Below are positions 9,400-20,565 of a stretch of 64,000 nt of DNA, piece by piece. The stretch spans positions 17,994,741 to 18,058,740 of the forward strand of contig NC_092279.1 in NCBI RefSeq assembly GCF_036320965.1. The letters run 5' to 3'. The position numbers and the translations under genes are program-made. The notes beneath the pieces are model-generated. The model was not told where the DNA came from and ran no database searches. It saw only the letters and a list, made by a program, of their open reading frames with translations. Position 1 is the stretch's first letter, and each line of letters begins with the position of its first letter. This stretch comes from Panulirus ornatus (Eukaryota; Arthropoda; Malacostraca; Decapoda; Palinuridae).

Positions 9400-10895
9400 A
9401 TCCCTGGGGATAGAGGAGAAAGAATACTTCCCACGTATTCCCTGCGTGTCGTAGAAGGCGACTAAAAGGGAAGGGAGTGGGGGGCTGGAAATCCTCCCCT
9501 CTCTTTTTTAATTTTCCAAAAGAAGAAACAGAGAAGGGGGCCAAGTGAGGATATTCCCTCAAAGGCTCAGTCGTCTCTTCTTAACGCTACCTCGCTAATG
9601 CGGGAAATGGCAAGTAGTATGAACATATATATATATATATTGACAAGCTGTCAATGGACTGAACCAGGGCATGTGAAGCGTCTGGAGTAAACCATGGAAA
9701 GGTGTGTGGGAACTGGATGTGGATAGGGAGCTGTGGTTTTGGTGAATTACACATGATAGCTAAAGACTGTGAACAAATGTGGCCTTTTTTTTGTCTGTCT
9801 TCCTGGCGCTATGTGGCCTTTTTTGTCTGTTTCCCTGTGGGGTGGGGTAGCAAGAGGAATGGATGAAGACAAGCAAATATGAATATGTACACGTGTATGT
9901 ATGTAATGTCTGTGTATGTGTTTGTATATGTTGATATGTATATATATGAATATGTGTGTATGTGGGCATTTATGTGTATACATGTGTATATGAGTGGATG
10001 GGCCATTCTTCGTCTGTTTCCTGGCGCTACTTCGCTGACGCAGGAAACAGCCATTATGTATAATAAATGAAATAAATATAAAAAATAATAATCCGTACTT
10101 AATATTTTGGTGTACATAAAATAAACAATAAAGTATGCACAGGAGCAGTTCACTTAATGCTAAGGCCTTAATCTAGCATTCTACAAAAGTTTTAAAAGTT
10201 GTTACAGTGAAAGCAGACAATGAAAAAATACTTTTTTTTTTTTTTTTTTATATGAATATTTATGGGTCACGGGAGCCATGTGAGCCTTACAGACATATTC
10301 TGTTGGCCTATGAAAGGGTTAAAATGGCTGGAACACATATGAGAAAACCTTTAGTCCAAATTCATTTACCATAGGACTATCACATCTTATATTTTGGTTT
10401 AAAATTCAGCCTGGTTGGGCTGTGGTTTATGGTATACAATTCCATCTGCATTTCTTAACTTACTTCACTTGGTTTATCAAGACATGGCTTTATAAATGAG
10501 ACCCGACACTTATCATTTACCTTTACAAGACACAGCAAAGCAACAGCAGAGCAAAATGAATTCCCATTCCCAATCTGACCTTACCGAGATCAAATATCAA
10601 ACTACAGACTTCTTAGAAAGAAAAGAGTGATCCACTACATACCTTATCTGCTGCACTTCATGGTTAAAAACGTACCTATTTCATCATAGTGGTTACATAC
10701 AGAAACGCAAAGTGCCAATATTTCTCTATATTTGCAGACAGGACCGAGTCTTGGGTGGTAGATACAGCTCTTAGACAACAAGAAATACATGCCCACACAC
10801 CGATCATCATCCAGAGTAGTATCAAGGCCAAGTTTTCCCTTCTGTCCTACGGTGTACCGAAGACAGAATTAACACTCACAAAAGAAGTATTTTGA
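3824..10895 (+). CDS. IRAK1BP1: IRAK1-binding protein 1 homologue (SIMPL/DUF541 domain), 4 exons
   Basis: Exons 3824-3973, 4504-4674, 8562-8736 and 10738-10895 join in phase (0, 0, 1) to 217 codons plus stop. The product is essentially one SIMPL (DUF541) domain. The first exon begins a beta strand (EVVGIGEVEVRPQLASI) like the EVQVSGTSEVSAGPD start of human IRAK1BP1. Exon 2 carries VVEKLSNVTVEK, matching LVEKLDSSVVIS. Exon 3 gives HSSTSLSEGRVEAARRAAEE, equal in spacing to the human segment before WRKAQEV. Exon 4 has SSIKAKFSLLSYGV, like the C-terminal SKVFITFEVKG. Human IRAK1BP1 (260 aa) binds the kinase IRAK1 and modulates NF-kB signalling downstream of TNF/IL-1 receptors; the crustacean role is inferred. 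The ATG has an in-frame TGA 9 nt upstream and A at -3. The human N-terminal extension is absent. Splice donors 1 (GTCAGT) and 2 (GTGGAG) are weak, so those two boundaries are less certain. Introns 2 and 3 are filled with LINE, SINE and MITE copies. Confidence 0.85.
4504..4674 (+). CDS. IRAK1BP1: IRAK1BP1 exon 2
   Basis: 57 codons between acceptor ggatttcag and donor AAG|GTGGAG. Ending here makes the spacing to exon 3 equal to the human protein; continuing further (VEFSFS...) would add residues and leave no phase-compatible donor. Confidence 0.75.
5270..5450 (+). repeat. Tandem minisatellite, ~45 bp unit, about 5 copies
   Basis: Units read GTGCCATTACTGGCACAGGT, then GTCTGTTCTCGGG. The core TGCCATTACTGGCA is an imperfect palindrome. 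In IRAK1BP1 intron 2. Confidence 0.75.
5451..5829. other. IRAK1BP1 intron 2, unassigned
   Basis: Two overlapping ORFs on opposite strands, no homology recognised. Confidence 0.4.
5830..6172 (+). mobile_element. Decayed RTE-like LINE 3' fragment
   Basis: Contains the family's landmark 'gggcctgaacatgcaggagg' and the 3' UTR start, with frameshifts throughout. Confidence 0.75.
6235..6485 (-). mobile_element. Decayed LINE 3' fragment
   Basis: Reverse copy of the ORF end and proximal 3' UTR. Its 5' side faces the (AT)n run and the + copy at 6572, making a head-to-head pair. Confidence 0.65.
6499..6570. repeat. (AT)n microsatellite, ~72 bp
   Basis: Uninterrupted AT run separating two opposed LINE fragments. 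Any YIYIYI ORF here is an artefact. Confidence 0.97.
6571..7045 (+). mobile_element. RTE-like LINE, 5'-truncated: last ~50 codons plus 3' UTR
   Basis: The ORF end reads WKDGVKKILSDRGLNMQEGE... to a TGA at 6718-6720. The 3' UTR carries both CGCTACCTCGC-type motifs and ends GACAGTGACAAAGTATAATAAATG, then a TA tail. Confidence 0.85.
7092..7304. mobile_element. MITE with ~59 bp terminal inverted repeats
   Basis: Left end TATATTCCTGCAAGTCCACG and right end (reverse) TATATTCCTGTGAGTCCACA continue as inverted repeats with about 7 mismatches over 59 bp. Internal length is ~95 bp with no ORF. TA dinucleotides flank it, so mariner-type mobilisation is plausible (inference). Confidence 0.8.
7335..8190 (-). 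mobile_element. RTE-like LINE fragment: 3' half of the ORF and 3' UTR
   Basis: An ORF of 166 codons (7539-8039) covers the conserved post-RT region: MLYGCEAWAIDR, MRCLRTICGVRWF, LKWFGHMERMSEERLTKRI. Upstream (8040-8190) the frame is shifted. The 3' UTR lies at 7335-7538. Inside IRAK1BP1 intron 2. Confidence 0.85.
8191..8505 (-). mobile_element. LINE 3' UTR fragment
   Basis: Second, separate 3' UTR copy: a CA/TA-rich segment, then 'gaggtagcgccaggaaaaca' and the proximal UTR. Ends ~55 bp before IRAK1BP1 exon 3. Confidence 0.7.
8562..8736 (+). CDS. IRAK1BP1: IRAK1BP1 exon 3
   Basis: 58 codons plus 1 nt; acceptor attaccag, donor GAAG|GTAAAA. Encodes the Ala/Arg-rich helix (VEAARRAAEEAKQRA) of the SIMPL fold. 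It lies just downstream of a LINE tail ending near 8505. Confidence 0.85.
8975..9130 (+). mobile_element. Ancient ~200 bp interspersed repeat (family 'R1'), copy 1
   Basis: Shares 'gggctt..cttcaag', then 'gatgataatacagtctta' with copies near 13755, 21145, 38395, 45290, 49400, 51455 and 55575. Highly diverged; no coding capacity seen. Confidence 0.4.
9330..9396. repeat. (TA)n microsatellite
   Basis: Lies immediately 5' of a SINE-like copy. Confidence 0.95.
9398..9626 (+). mobile_element. SINE-like element 'A', copy 1 (full length)
   Basis: Starts TATCCCTGGGGATA (a near-palindrome), runs through 'gtcgtagaaggcgactaaaa' and a T-rich tract, and ends with the tail CGCTACCTCGCTAATGCGGG plus AAATGGC. 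Followed by a TA tail. Confidence 0.8.
9640..10085 (+). mobile_element. LINE 3' UTR copy
   Basis: Begins just before the ORF stop (gaaccagggcatgtgaagcg) and continues to the terminal hairpin and a TAAATA-rich tail. No RT coding region. Confidence 0.75.
10229..10249. repeat. Poly(T) tract
   Basis: About 19 T in IRAK1BP1 intron 3. Confidence 0.9.
10738..10895 (+). CDS. IRAK1BP1: IRAK1BP1 exon 4 (terminal)
   Basis: Strong acceptor tctctatatttgcag; 2 nt plus 51 codons and TGA. Ends with the last SIMPL strand and a polar tail (TKEVF). No nearby AATAAA was evident, so the 3' UTR end is not placed. Confidence 0.8.
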
Positions 10896-12620
10896 TGATA
10901 TATAACCAAACCTGGAGAGAGATAAAGTGACCGAATCTGACAAGTTAACATACAGTAAAGCCATAAATGTATCAGTTGGTGTATCCTGACACCTGCACCT
11001 TAGGAAATTACTTTCTTTACTTTTCAAAATGAAATAATCACAATAATCATGTACTTATATGAAAATGCCTTTACATAACAGTCTACATCTGTCTCATAAG
11101 TATTATTATTTTGTACTTAATCACTGTTTCCCGCATCAGCGAGGTAGCGCCAAGAAATAACCAAAGAATTAATGGTTATTCAAGTTTTATGACAGAATCA
11201 TGAGTTTAATCACAACTTAGCTGTTAAACATTATTTTAACATATATCAAAAATACCAGGTTTCTTGATCTTCTACAGGAGAAATAGCAATGTCATGTAAG
11301 TACTTGTCTTCAGGTGTTATATTTTATACTTTTGAAAGAAGAGCTTTCCTGTTTATCTAGTTTATAGCATAATCTTATTTTATTCTTTTAGAGGGTGTGG
11401 TTGCTAATGCAGTCTCTGCCACAGAACCCAAAACTTGTCGCATACATGCAGTTTCTTAAACAGATACATTCTAAGCATATACAAATAACCTTCATCGGTT
11501 TGCCTTCTACCATATTTTCAATTTTCCACATCCCTTGCTGTCTTCATTCAGATGTACTCATCCTTCGTTTTATACCACTCCCTTAGCATATTCTTGACAT
11601 ATAGCAGTATTCCATCATTTTTTGTAATACATTAACACCTATCTTGACAGTACCTTCACCTCTCTTTATTTCCTTATTCTATCCAGAGTCTAAATTCCAC
11701 ACCAACTTAAAAATCATCCCACTAAATACCGAAATGCATGAGGAACTCTTGATAAAACTTCATGTGCCTGTTAGCACACATTCTTCTTTTATAAAAAAAA
11801 TCCCTAAGGTTCAGGCAGTTTGGCAACTACCCATTCCCAGGTATTTCATCCAACATTTTTCCATCAATACAAATGATCATACCAAATTATTAAAATTATA
11901 ACTTTTATGTCGTTCCTACCATATTTTATACTATCCTTTTTTAAGGGGCCACCATGCTTTTATGTGCATACATGTTCAGCATTTTCTTACAGTTTTTAAT
12001 ACTAAAAATTCCTTTTTCCATGCTTATAATTTTTTTGATAATATTGCAGTAATGTCAGCTGTTCTGTATAAAAGCATTAAAACTTTCGAACCTATCTACA
12101 TTTTCTATTCATTCCAAATAAACACTTCAATATAATGTCAGAAATCTCTCACCATTGAACCGTAACATTTTGGTATCTTACACCAGTGAAAACTTACAAC
12201 ACTTATTTCAGCTGTCTGTTGGTCATCTTTACAAAAGCAAAATTAAGATGAGTTTTTTTATTTGCCATTTTACCAAGCAGCAACTGTTAAATACCTCTAT
12301 CAAAACAGTTTCACAGAAGACTTGCAAATATGATTTTTATGAATGAAATTAACGCTAACTCTGATATGAAACATACATATATTTGTTTTCAATTTATGGT
12401 GAATTTACATGAGTGTTCATTCCCTTGCATCATGTTTTAGCTATCAATACAATCTAGTCCATTTACCCTTTAGTAAGGCATTTGCAGTAATTTTCAGTGC
12501 ACATTGGAGGCTAAACATGAATACATAAAAAATAAGACATCTTAATCATATTTAAGTAGGGTGTAATGTTCTGATTACAGTGATAAACAACTCAACCTGC
12601 TGGATAATTATCAACTGTTT
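10896..12620. other. Intergenic AT-rich, no gene recognised
   Basis: Downstream of IRAK1BP1. Only recognisable item is a short reverse LINE-type tail at 11125-11160 (cgcatcagcgaggtagcgcc). No exon homology. Confidence 0.5.
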
Positions 12621-12629
12621 TACTCTTGT

Positions 12630-12965
12630 AGGACCCCATTTCCTGCACATTCTCCATCATACAAATTCTTAAATTTATGCATGCTGTCTGCATTAATGAT
12701 GTCCTCAGTCACTGTATTCCATTCCCCCACTACTCTTATACTAAAAAGTTACTTGCTTGATTTCGTGTTAAGTCCTCTGCTTGATCTACCCCTACATTTC
12801 TTGAAGAACTGTTGACTGTCTATATTATCAATCTGTCTTAAAAACTTAAAGGTCACCTTTCACTCTTCTCTTATTGAAGATGGGCAAATCGAAAGCCTCT
12901 AGCCTTTCCTTGTAACTTGCCATCTTTGTTGCCTTCTGGACCTCCTGTATTACCTCTTTGTGCTT
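12630..12965 (-). mobile_element. Fragment of a second LINE family (CR1/Jockey-like C-terminus)
   Basis: The - strand reads, with stops and shifts, MASYKERLEAFDLPIFNKRR, then LRVVGEWN-like and ADSMHKFKNLYD-like words. These resemble the C-terminal end of CR1/Jockey-group reverse transcriptases. A related piece lies at 61225-61400. Confidence 0.5.
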
Positions 12966-12984
12966 CTTTAGGTGTGAAGACCGA

Positions 12985-13765
12985 ACTTCAAAAGCATCAA
13001 GTTCTGAGTCTTGGAGTGGACATGGCAGTGGTTAGAACCATGGAAGCTGAAGTAAGTCATAGGGTGGGTGAGGGTGAGATGGCTAGGCCCTAAGTGCATT
13101 AAGGAATGCATAGAAGGTAAAGATGGGTATGTCTGGTGGTAGAGTAATCATGACAGTATTGTATGGATGTGTCACAGAAAATAAAAGCATGGAAGAGGGT
13201 GGATGTGTGGGGAAACTAAATTTTTTAGGACTGTACATGGAGTGAGGAAGGCTGAGTAAGAAATGATAGGGTAAGAGAGAGGTGTGGTTGTAAAAAAAAA
13301 AAAAAAAAGGGAGAGAGAGAGATAAAAAGGGTTCACTGAAATGACATGGATATAAGGACAGGATGAGTGAAGAAAGGCTGACAAAGAAGGTACATATATG
13401 TCAGAAATGAAAGGAGCAAGGAGAAGGGGGAGACTGAAGAAAAGATGGAAGGTTGGAGTCAAAAGATGTTTTGAGTGATCTGGGAAACAGGGCGTGAGGC
13501 ATGCATGGGGTAGAGATAAATGGAGTGATGTGGTATACAGGATGAGATATGTCAGTAGGTGGAACCAGGGCATATGAATTGGTCAGGGTAAGCCACAGAA
13601 AGGTCTATGGCCGTGGCTTGGCTATGGATAAGGAGCTCTGGTTTCGATGCATTACACAAGACAGATATAGAGTAGATGTGAACAAATAAGGCCATTTTTG
13701 TCTATTCTTGGAACTTCCTTGCAAAGTGGAAATGGTAAAAAAAGTATAAAAAATCATAAAGCCCC
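12985..13765 (+). mobile_element. Decayed RTE-like LINE fragment
   Basis: From the LGVD..GTMEAEV region to the 3' UTR, with many indels and a 16-nt A run (~13292). Confidence 0.7.
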
Positions 13766-13990
13766 AGAACTCATTTTATAAGGCTCCCGTAGCTTCAAGG
13801 CTGCACTCCACTCAAAGTCGAGAAGTAATGGCCACCTTTGGAGTGAAGAGAGCCTCATTGAGATTGTATGCACTGCTACCTGGTCACTGACAGTGATACA
13901 GTCTCATGGAAGATTACCTCTCTTACACAGTGAAAGAAACTGCAGTGAAGTCTGGTACACCTGCAGCTAAGGTTATATTGAGTACATACT
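13755..13990 (+). mobile_element. Ancient repeat R1, copy 2
   Basis: Contains 'gtagcttcaaggctgcactc' and 'gacagtgatacagtctca', aligned with the other R1 copies. Confidence 0.45.
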
Positions 13991-14109
13991 GAAGAAAAAT
14001 GACTCAAAGGCATATGCAGAATCACTTCAGGCAATGCATTTGTTTTCCTGTGATGCCTTTTACCTCATTCATCCTTTTAAAGATACTGCTTTTCCAGCAT
14101 CAGCAAAGT

Positions 14110-14425
14110 TGTGTCAAAAACAAAAAACAGCCTCATTTGCACATCCAACCTTTAGCTTTTAGCACCTACCATCCACACCAAAGTCCCCCACATTATTCCT
14201 TTACTGCTTCATATGCCCTGTTCAGCCCACTTATAGCATGTTACCTTCCTTTCACTATATTGATCCAGTTCATTATATCCTGTGCATACCTCTGCCCTCT
14301 TCACGTTCAGGCCTTGAAATCCCAAAGCCTTCTTTCTATCCTTCCATATTCTTGGTCTCCCTCTCCTTGTTTCTTCTACTTCTGACCCATATATTCTCTT
14401 AATCACCCGTTCTTTGCTCATCTCT
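14110..14425 (-). mobile_element. Decayed RTE-like LINE fragment
   Basis: An open stretch of 70 codons retains MSKERVIKRIYGSEVEETRR and the 3' ORF end, diverged from the younger copies. Confidence 0.65.
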
Positions 14426-14429
14426 ACTT

Positions 14430-15709
14430 ATTAACAAAATATTTTAGCACAACCTATTTAGCTCTCTTTTTATCAAACTGTGCTTACTATCATACCTCCC
14501 TCTTACACTGTCTTTCCTTATATGATCAACCTGGACTCACATTATATATCCTCAGGGAAGTTAATAAAGAATCCTTCCTAACATTTCACTTAGCAAGCAA
14601 TTGTACACCTTTGGGTGTACATGATCTCATGACTACCTGAAAGATTTACAGAAGTATTTAGCATGCTTATCTATCGTGTATAAGATGAAGTTGCCAATCA
14701 TATGCACACATGAATATAAACAAGGGAAGCACAATCATTGATGCTGTGAATAAGATAGTACAAATGAAATTAATAAGTGAAAAAAATAGGAAAAAACAAT
14801 CTCTGATAAATGATACAATGAGGTGTGATTATGTTACAATGCTAGGTAGGTTTGCATGAAGACTGCAGGCAAAGAGGAAAACATATGAAACAGAAATGAC
14901 GATATCTCATTTGCCTCTCATATTGTTTCATAAGAAACTGAAGCAAACCAACCAGTTATCCAAGCTATATTTTTCCCCCTGAATACCTGTTCAGCCCTTC
15001 ATATCCGTGTTACATTTTTAATTAGGTAAATAAAAAAAAATTTGGTTTTATATAAAAAAATTTCAATATAACTATGAATACATAACAAAAATAGCCTTTT
15101 ACAGTTCTCTCTTGTTTTTACTTTTTGAAATCACAAAAGCTATTAATGGTAGTATATTGATAATTCATGTGGTGATCAATAAAGGTAATACATACAATAA
15201 ACAAAAATAATGGAAAGATGCATTACAGAAAAAGAGCAAAGGTAAATGGCAAAACTGACATCAATGATCACAGATATATAGAATGATTATAAGTATGTTA
15301 CTGTGAAACTGTTAACAATGTACATCATCTTCTCAGTACTGCTGTTTAGATATATACACCTGCATGTAATGCTACACATATACATGAGTGTTCAGATTAT
15401 AAAGGAAGATGAATATCCAAAGACATTAAGAAAGCCATACAGCAGGCAAAGTTTAAAAAATAATATCTTGTGAAAGATCCTACATAAGCATGATACATCA
15501 CAGTATGCAATACTGTCTTACAACTAAAGTCTGCTGTGAGAGACAGCTTGTATGATACAGTGTGATGAAAAGACAGCGAAGATAATATCTGGTATTGACT
15601 GACTGCCAACTGTAAACCTATTCAGATGCTGTTCACTGCCACAGTTTATACAAATACAGTGGTTACAAGTACCTTAGAAAAAAATGAAGCTACTCAATTT
15701 TGAGTCAAC

Positions 15710-15710
<1 letters not shown>
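14430..15710. other. Intergenic, nothing recognised
   Basis: AT-rich single-copy-looking sequence; ORFs under 75 codons, no homology. Confidence 0.5.

Positions 15711-15712
<2 letters not shown>

Positions 15713-15791
<79 letters not shown>
15713..15791. repeat. (TA)n microsatellite, ~79 bp
   Basis: Uninterrupted TA run. Confidence 0.97.
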
Positions 15792-15793
<2 letters not shown>

Positions 15794-16655
15794 ATTTTCT
15801 TTGAATCGCTCAGATATATTTTTAAGAAATCTGAATACAACTCAGGAATTCATCAGTTGGTCAACTAGTTAAATATGTTGTTTTTCTGCATGATACAATA
15901 AACTTGAAATAAGTATGCAAATTAATTAAGCAGAATAAAATCTGATTTTCAGTATCATATTTGTCAATTACATCATGATATAATGCATGAAAAATGGCAT
16001 TTTACACAAAACTGATCGCACAGCGGGTAGTAAAACAAATCTTTTAACTCTGTGGAAAACATCAGACAATTGGAGGAATCATTAAGCTTTTCTGACCCTG
16101 TTTAACTAGCTGTTAACTTTCTATGTAACATATGTGTTACTGCACACAACCTAATGACTACCATATGTAAAGTTAGAACTGACATAACTGCTGTTAATGC
16201 CTGAAAGCCTTACAGTGGACAGTCATCTTGACATAAATCAAGCTATCTGAATGAGGAAATACTGTGAATACTCATTTAGCTCCAACAATATCTTCCAGAC
16301 ATGGAATGAGATGAAAATATAAGCAAGAACTTACAGAAACAGTTTAGTTCCCTGATAGCTGTCTTGCAAAAATGGGGTCTGCAAGTTCTGGGGTTGAGTG
16401 TTTAATACTAAATGTAAACTCTAGGAACTTCATCTTTATATTATTATTAGGTTATCATTATGGGTGCAGCAGGCTGTAAATAGCCATAAAAAGTAAGATT
16501 TCAAACTTCATTGACACATTCAAAAATATACTGTCCAAATTTACTTGCTTAAGGAAGGTATCCTTATAGCCACTTTATAACCAGAACCATCAAGGTTTTG
16601 ACCGTTAAGAAATTGAAAAAAAAAATTACTGAAAGAACCATTTAAACCAAACTCA
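15792..16655. other. Intergenic, nothing recognised
   Basis: No repeats or exon-like homology seen. Confidence 0.5.
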
Positions 16656-16659
16656 TTTA

Positions 16660-18500
16660 TATAAAGGGTAGTGACTGGTGGAATGGTGAAGTAAAGTTGA
16701 TAATGAAAAAGAAAACAGAGGTATATGGGCAGTACCTACAGAGTAACAGTACAAAAGCTTGGGAGATGTATACGAGAAAGTGGCAAGGTCAAGAAGGTGC
16801 AGGGGTTGAAAAAGAAGGGAAATGAGAGCTGGGGCTGGGGTGATCAAATATTTGTCAACTTCAGGGAGAATAAGATGTTCAGGAAGGAGGTTAACAGTGT
16901 GTGAAAAACTAGAGAACAAATGGCAACGTCGGTGAAGGGGAAAAATGGGGAAATGGTAGCAGGTAAGGAGGAGATGCAATATTCTGAGGGAATGCTGAAT
17001 GTGTTTAAGGACTGGGTGGCAGATGTAGGGTGTTTGGGTCAAGGTGGTATGTGAAGTGAGATCATCATGGAAAGGGGATTGGTAAAGAGAGAGGAAGAAA
17101 TGAAAGCCTTGCATAAGAAAAAATGCGACAAGATGATTGGAGTGAATGATAATGTAGTTAAATTTCTTAAGAAAGGGGGTGACTGTGTTGCTGACTGGTT
17201 AGTTAGGATTATCAATGTATGTATGGATCATGGAAAGGTTCCTGAGGACTGGAAGAATGCAAGTAGGGCGCCACTTTGTAAAGACAAAGGGGAAGAAGGA
17301 GTGTTCAAACAACAGAGGTATACTTCTGATGAGTGTACCTGGTAAGATGTGTGGGAAAGTAGTGACAGCGTGTTATGGCATGTACAGAGAAAGCAGATTG
17401 GGGAGGGACAATTAGGTTTCAGTGGTGTGTGAGAAGTATCTAGAGAAACAGAAGGATTGTATAAGGTGTTTATGGATTTGGGGAAAGCACGTGATAGGGT
17501 TAATAAAGATGCCTTGTGGAAGGTTCACAAACATATGGTGGGGGAGAAATGCTGCTATAAGCAGTGAAAAGATTTTATCAGGTATGAGTAGGAAGGGAGG
17601 TGAGTGAGTGGTTCTACGTGAAGGTTGTATTGTTGTAGGGTGGATGTTGTCACCATGGCTGTTTAACTGTTTATGGATAAGTGGTGAGGAAGATAAATGC
17701 AAGTGTCTTGGAGAGAGGGGTAAGTGTGCAGTATGTAGGGGGTGATAGGGGCCTGGCAAATGAGTCTGTGATTTGCTGTTGTTACAGCTCCAGTGGCAGA
17801 TTCGAATGAAAAGCTGCAGATATTGGTGGATGAGTTTGGAAGAGTGTGAGAAAGGAGGAAGTTGAGAGTAAATGTGAGTAAAAGCAAAATTATTAGGTTT
17901 AGCAGGGTAGAGGGACAGGTCATTAAGTTTAGAGATGAATGGAGAAAATCTGAAGGAAGTGAAGTTTTAGATACCTGGGAGTGGACAAAGCAGTGAATGG
18001 AACCATGGAAGCTGAAGTGATGTAATAAAAGGGTAGGTGAGAGTTGTGGTAATAAGAAGAGTGTGGTTTAAAGAGCTGAAGAGGGTGTGTTGAAATGGTT
18101 TGGACATATGGAGAGAATGAGTGAGAGAGGTTAACAGAGAATATGTGTCAGAAGTGGAGGGGACAAGGAGATGGGGGAGACAAAGCTGGAGATGGAAAGA
18201 TGTTGAGTGATTGGTGCCTGAACAAGCAGGAGGGTGAAAGGTTTTCTCAGGATAGAGTAAACTGTTATGATGTGGTATACATGGGTTTGATGTGCTGTCA
18301 GTGGAATGAACCAGGACTTGTGAAGCAGCCAGGGGAAACCATGGAAAGGCCTTTGGGGCTTGGTTGTGGGGAGGGGCTGTGGTTTTGATGCACTGCAAAT
18401 AACCACAAGAGAATGGATGTGAGCAAATGTGAACTTTCTTAGTCTGTTCCGATCACTACATCACTAATGTGGGAAACAGTGAACAAGTATGAAAAAATGT
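16660..18500 (+). mobile_element. Longest (decayed) RTE-like LINE copy: pre-RT linker, RT and 3' end
   Basis: Reads WWNGEV...KKKTEVYGQYLQ (linker before RT), then VKFLKKGGDCVADWLVRI and GKVPEDWKNASR (first RT motifs), a degenerate QKD...FMDLGKA region, and finally the C-terminus and 3' UTR. Frameshifts are frequent and the FADD motif is lost. This is the only copy reaching upstream of RT; no endonuclease is seen. Confidence 0.8.
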
Positions 18501-20280
18501 ATACAAATATATGTATATTATGTATGCACTGAAAGAATTTCTTGCATTATGACTTCCTTAATCTTAATAGAAAAATTTTCTGTACTTGGACACCATTGTC
18601 ACGTCATGACACATATCTTGTACATCTTCATCCACAATAATAGAAATTTATGGATTCATCAGGGCATTTGGGAAATGCACACTGAATATTGGACCGAAAG
18701 CAAGAGAGGCATATTTCCTTGCTTTTCAATTAATTACTTCAATTAAATATGATAATTACATATTACTTTTTTCATACTTTTCAATATATAACAGTTAATT
18801 TTCCAGTCTATAACATTCTGTTTTAAGTCTAGACCAAAGATGGGTTGATGTGTACAACACTTGCATAAAATCTATAATTACCTCTGACTCCAACCCAAAT
18901 TACAAGTGGTGCATCGAGTTTATACATGCCCTTTTAATGGGAATTAATATTGAAAAACTGGGGTACAAAGTCTCAACCCTAAAGGATGATTAAAGGCCAA
19001 ACACATCCTATTTCCTGGTGCAGACTTGCACAGAATCACAAAGATACTGCTGCCACTTCCATATTGCCTCTTAAAAATGTTGACTTAGCTGCTTTGCAAA
19101 GTGTCTACCAACCAAATATACAAATATGAGTGATAATGACACAGTATTTATGGCATTAAATGGTCTAGACTTAGCATACTTCCTGCAGAATAGGCCTACT
19201 GTCATGATATCTTCAACACAGCGGGTCAAGTTTAACCCTTTCTGTTTAGTGCTTGGCAAAAGTTGTGGGGTGCTTCCCTCCGCGCAGCTACAGCACATGA
19301 AAAAATCAAGAGCTGAATTTTGGCAAAATTAACTTTAAAAATATAAATCACATCCCGGCAAGCATGAAATAATGACAATAAATGATAATAATGCCTACAT
19401 CATGAGGTAACACTCAAAAATTTAGTTCAGGTGAATGGCAGGAATGTGTGATAGTTACTTATCACCCTCTGCCATATACAAACCAGGATGTCAATGGACC
19501 TATGGTGACCCCTATCACACAGGTACACAACTGGCAACATCAAATTCACCTAAAAGCTGTGAAACAATGAAAAAACACTAACTCACTATGGTGACCGTGG
19601 ATCAAGGCAGAGACACTGACGCAGTAAACATCTCGATAAACAGGTGCTGTTTATTGGCCACTGTCACTACTGTAGACTCTCATTGAGTCCATATTTCACT
19701 TCCCAACACAGTACATATGATTTAGCAATCTACCCTAACTGCAGAACCACTTAATGCACTCAGTTGTACACAAAAATTTAAAACTCAAGACATGAAATAC
19801 GGTCACCGCAGCTAACAAATTATGAATTTTTTTTTCAAATTTATATGGGTAAATATATTGCAGTCCTTTACAACTTATGTTATCACTGCAGTGCTCTTAA
19901 AAGGCATGAAAAAGTGAATAGGATGAAAGCCAGGTTCTGCAAGGAAATCATTAAGAAGATTGCTGAGAACATTATATTTGACATTTGCAGGCTAAATGTT
20001 TACTCTAAAATTGTCAAAAGGTCTCCAAAATTAAAATAATCATAGATTCATAGTTATAACACCTAATTCTTAACTCTATATCACACATGTTCAGTAGTTC
20101 TTGCAAAAAACTGCAAGTATTTCAAATATTGCAGTACTTGCTTCATAAGGCTAGTGGTCTCTTTTTCTAAACTGTAACTGAAAAAATGAGGGAAATTCTA
20201 TAATAGGTGATACTGAGAAACTGGACACTCAATAAAACTCCTACAGCATGATTGATGAAGTATTTAATAGTTTGAATAAC
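18501..20280. other. Intergenic, nothing recognised
   Basis: Two small ORFs (around 19126 and 19845, under 70 codons) have no homology I can recognise. Confidence 0.5.
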
Positions 20281-20294
20281 CAATATTTCATATC

Positions 20295-20551
20295 TATTTA
20301 TATATATTCACTGTCGCTGTCTCCCGCGTTGCAAGGTAGCGCAAGGAAACAGACGAAAGAATGGCCCAACCCACCCACATACACATGTATATACATACAC
20401 GTCCACACACGCAAATATACATACCTATACATCTCAACGTATACACATATATACACACACAGACATATACATATATACACATGTACATAATTCACACTGT
20501 CTGCCTTTATTCATTCCCACTGCCACCTCGCCACACATGAAATAACAATAA
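20295..20551 (-). mobile_element. LINE 3' UTR-only insertion with 14-bp target-site duplication
   Basis: CAATATTTCATATC occurs at 20281-20294 and again at 20552-20565. Between them lies only the distal 3' UTR in reverse: terminal hairpin, CA/TA-rich part, then a stop before the ORF. A clean 5'-truncated retroposition event. Confidence 0.85.
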
Positions 20552-20565
20552 CAATATTTCATATC

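Noticed and set aside
19126..19332. 68-codon ORF as an exon
   Set aside because: No recognisable homology and no convincing splice partners.
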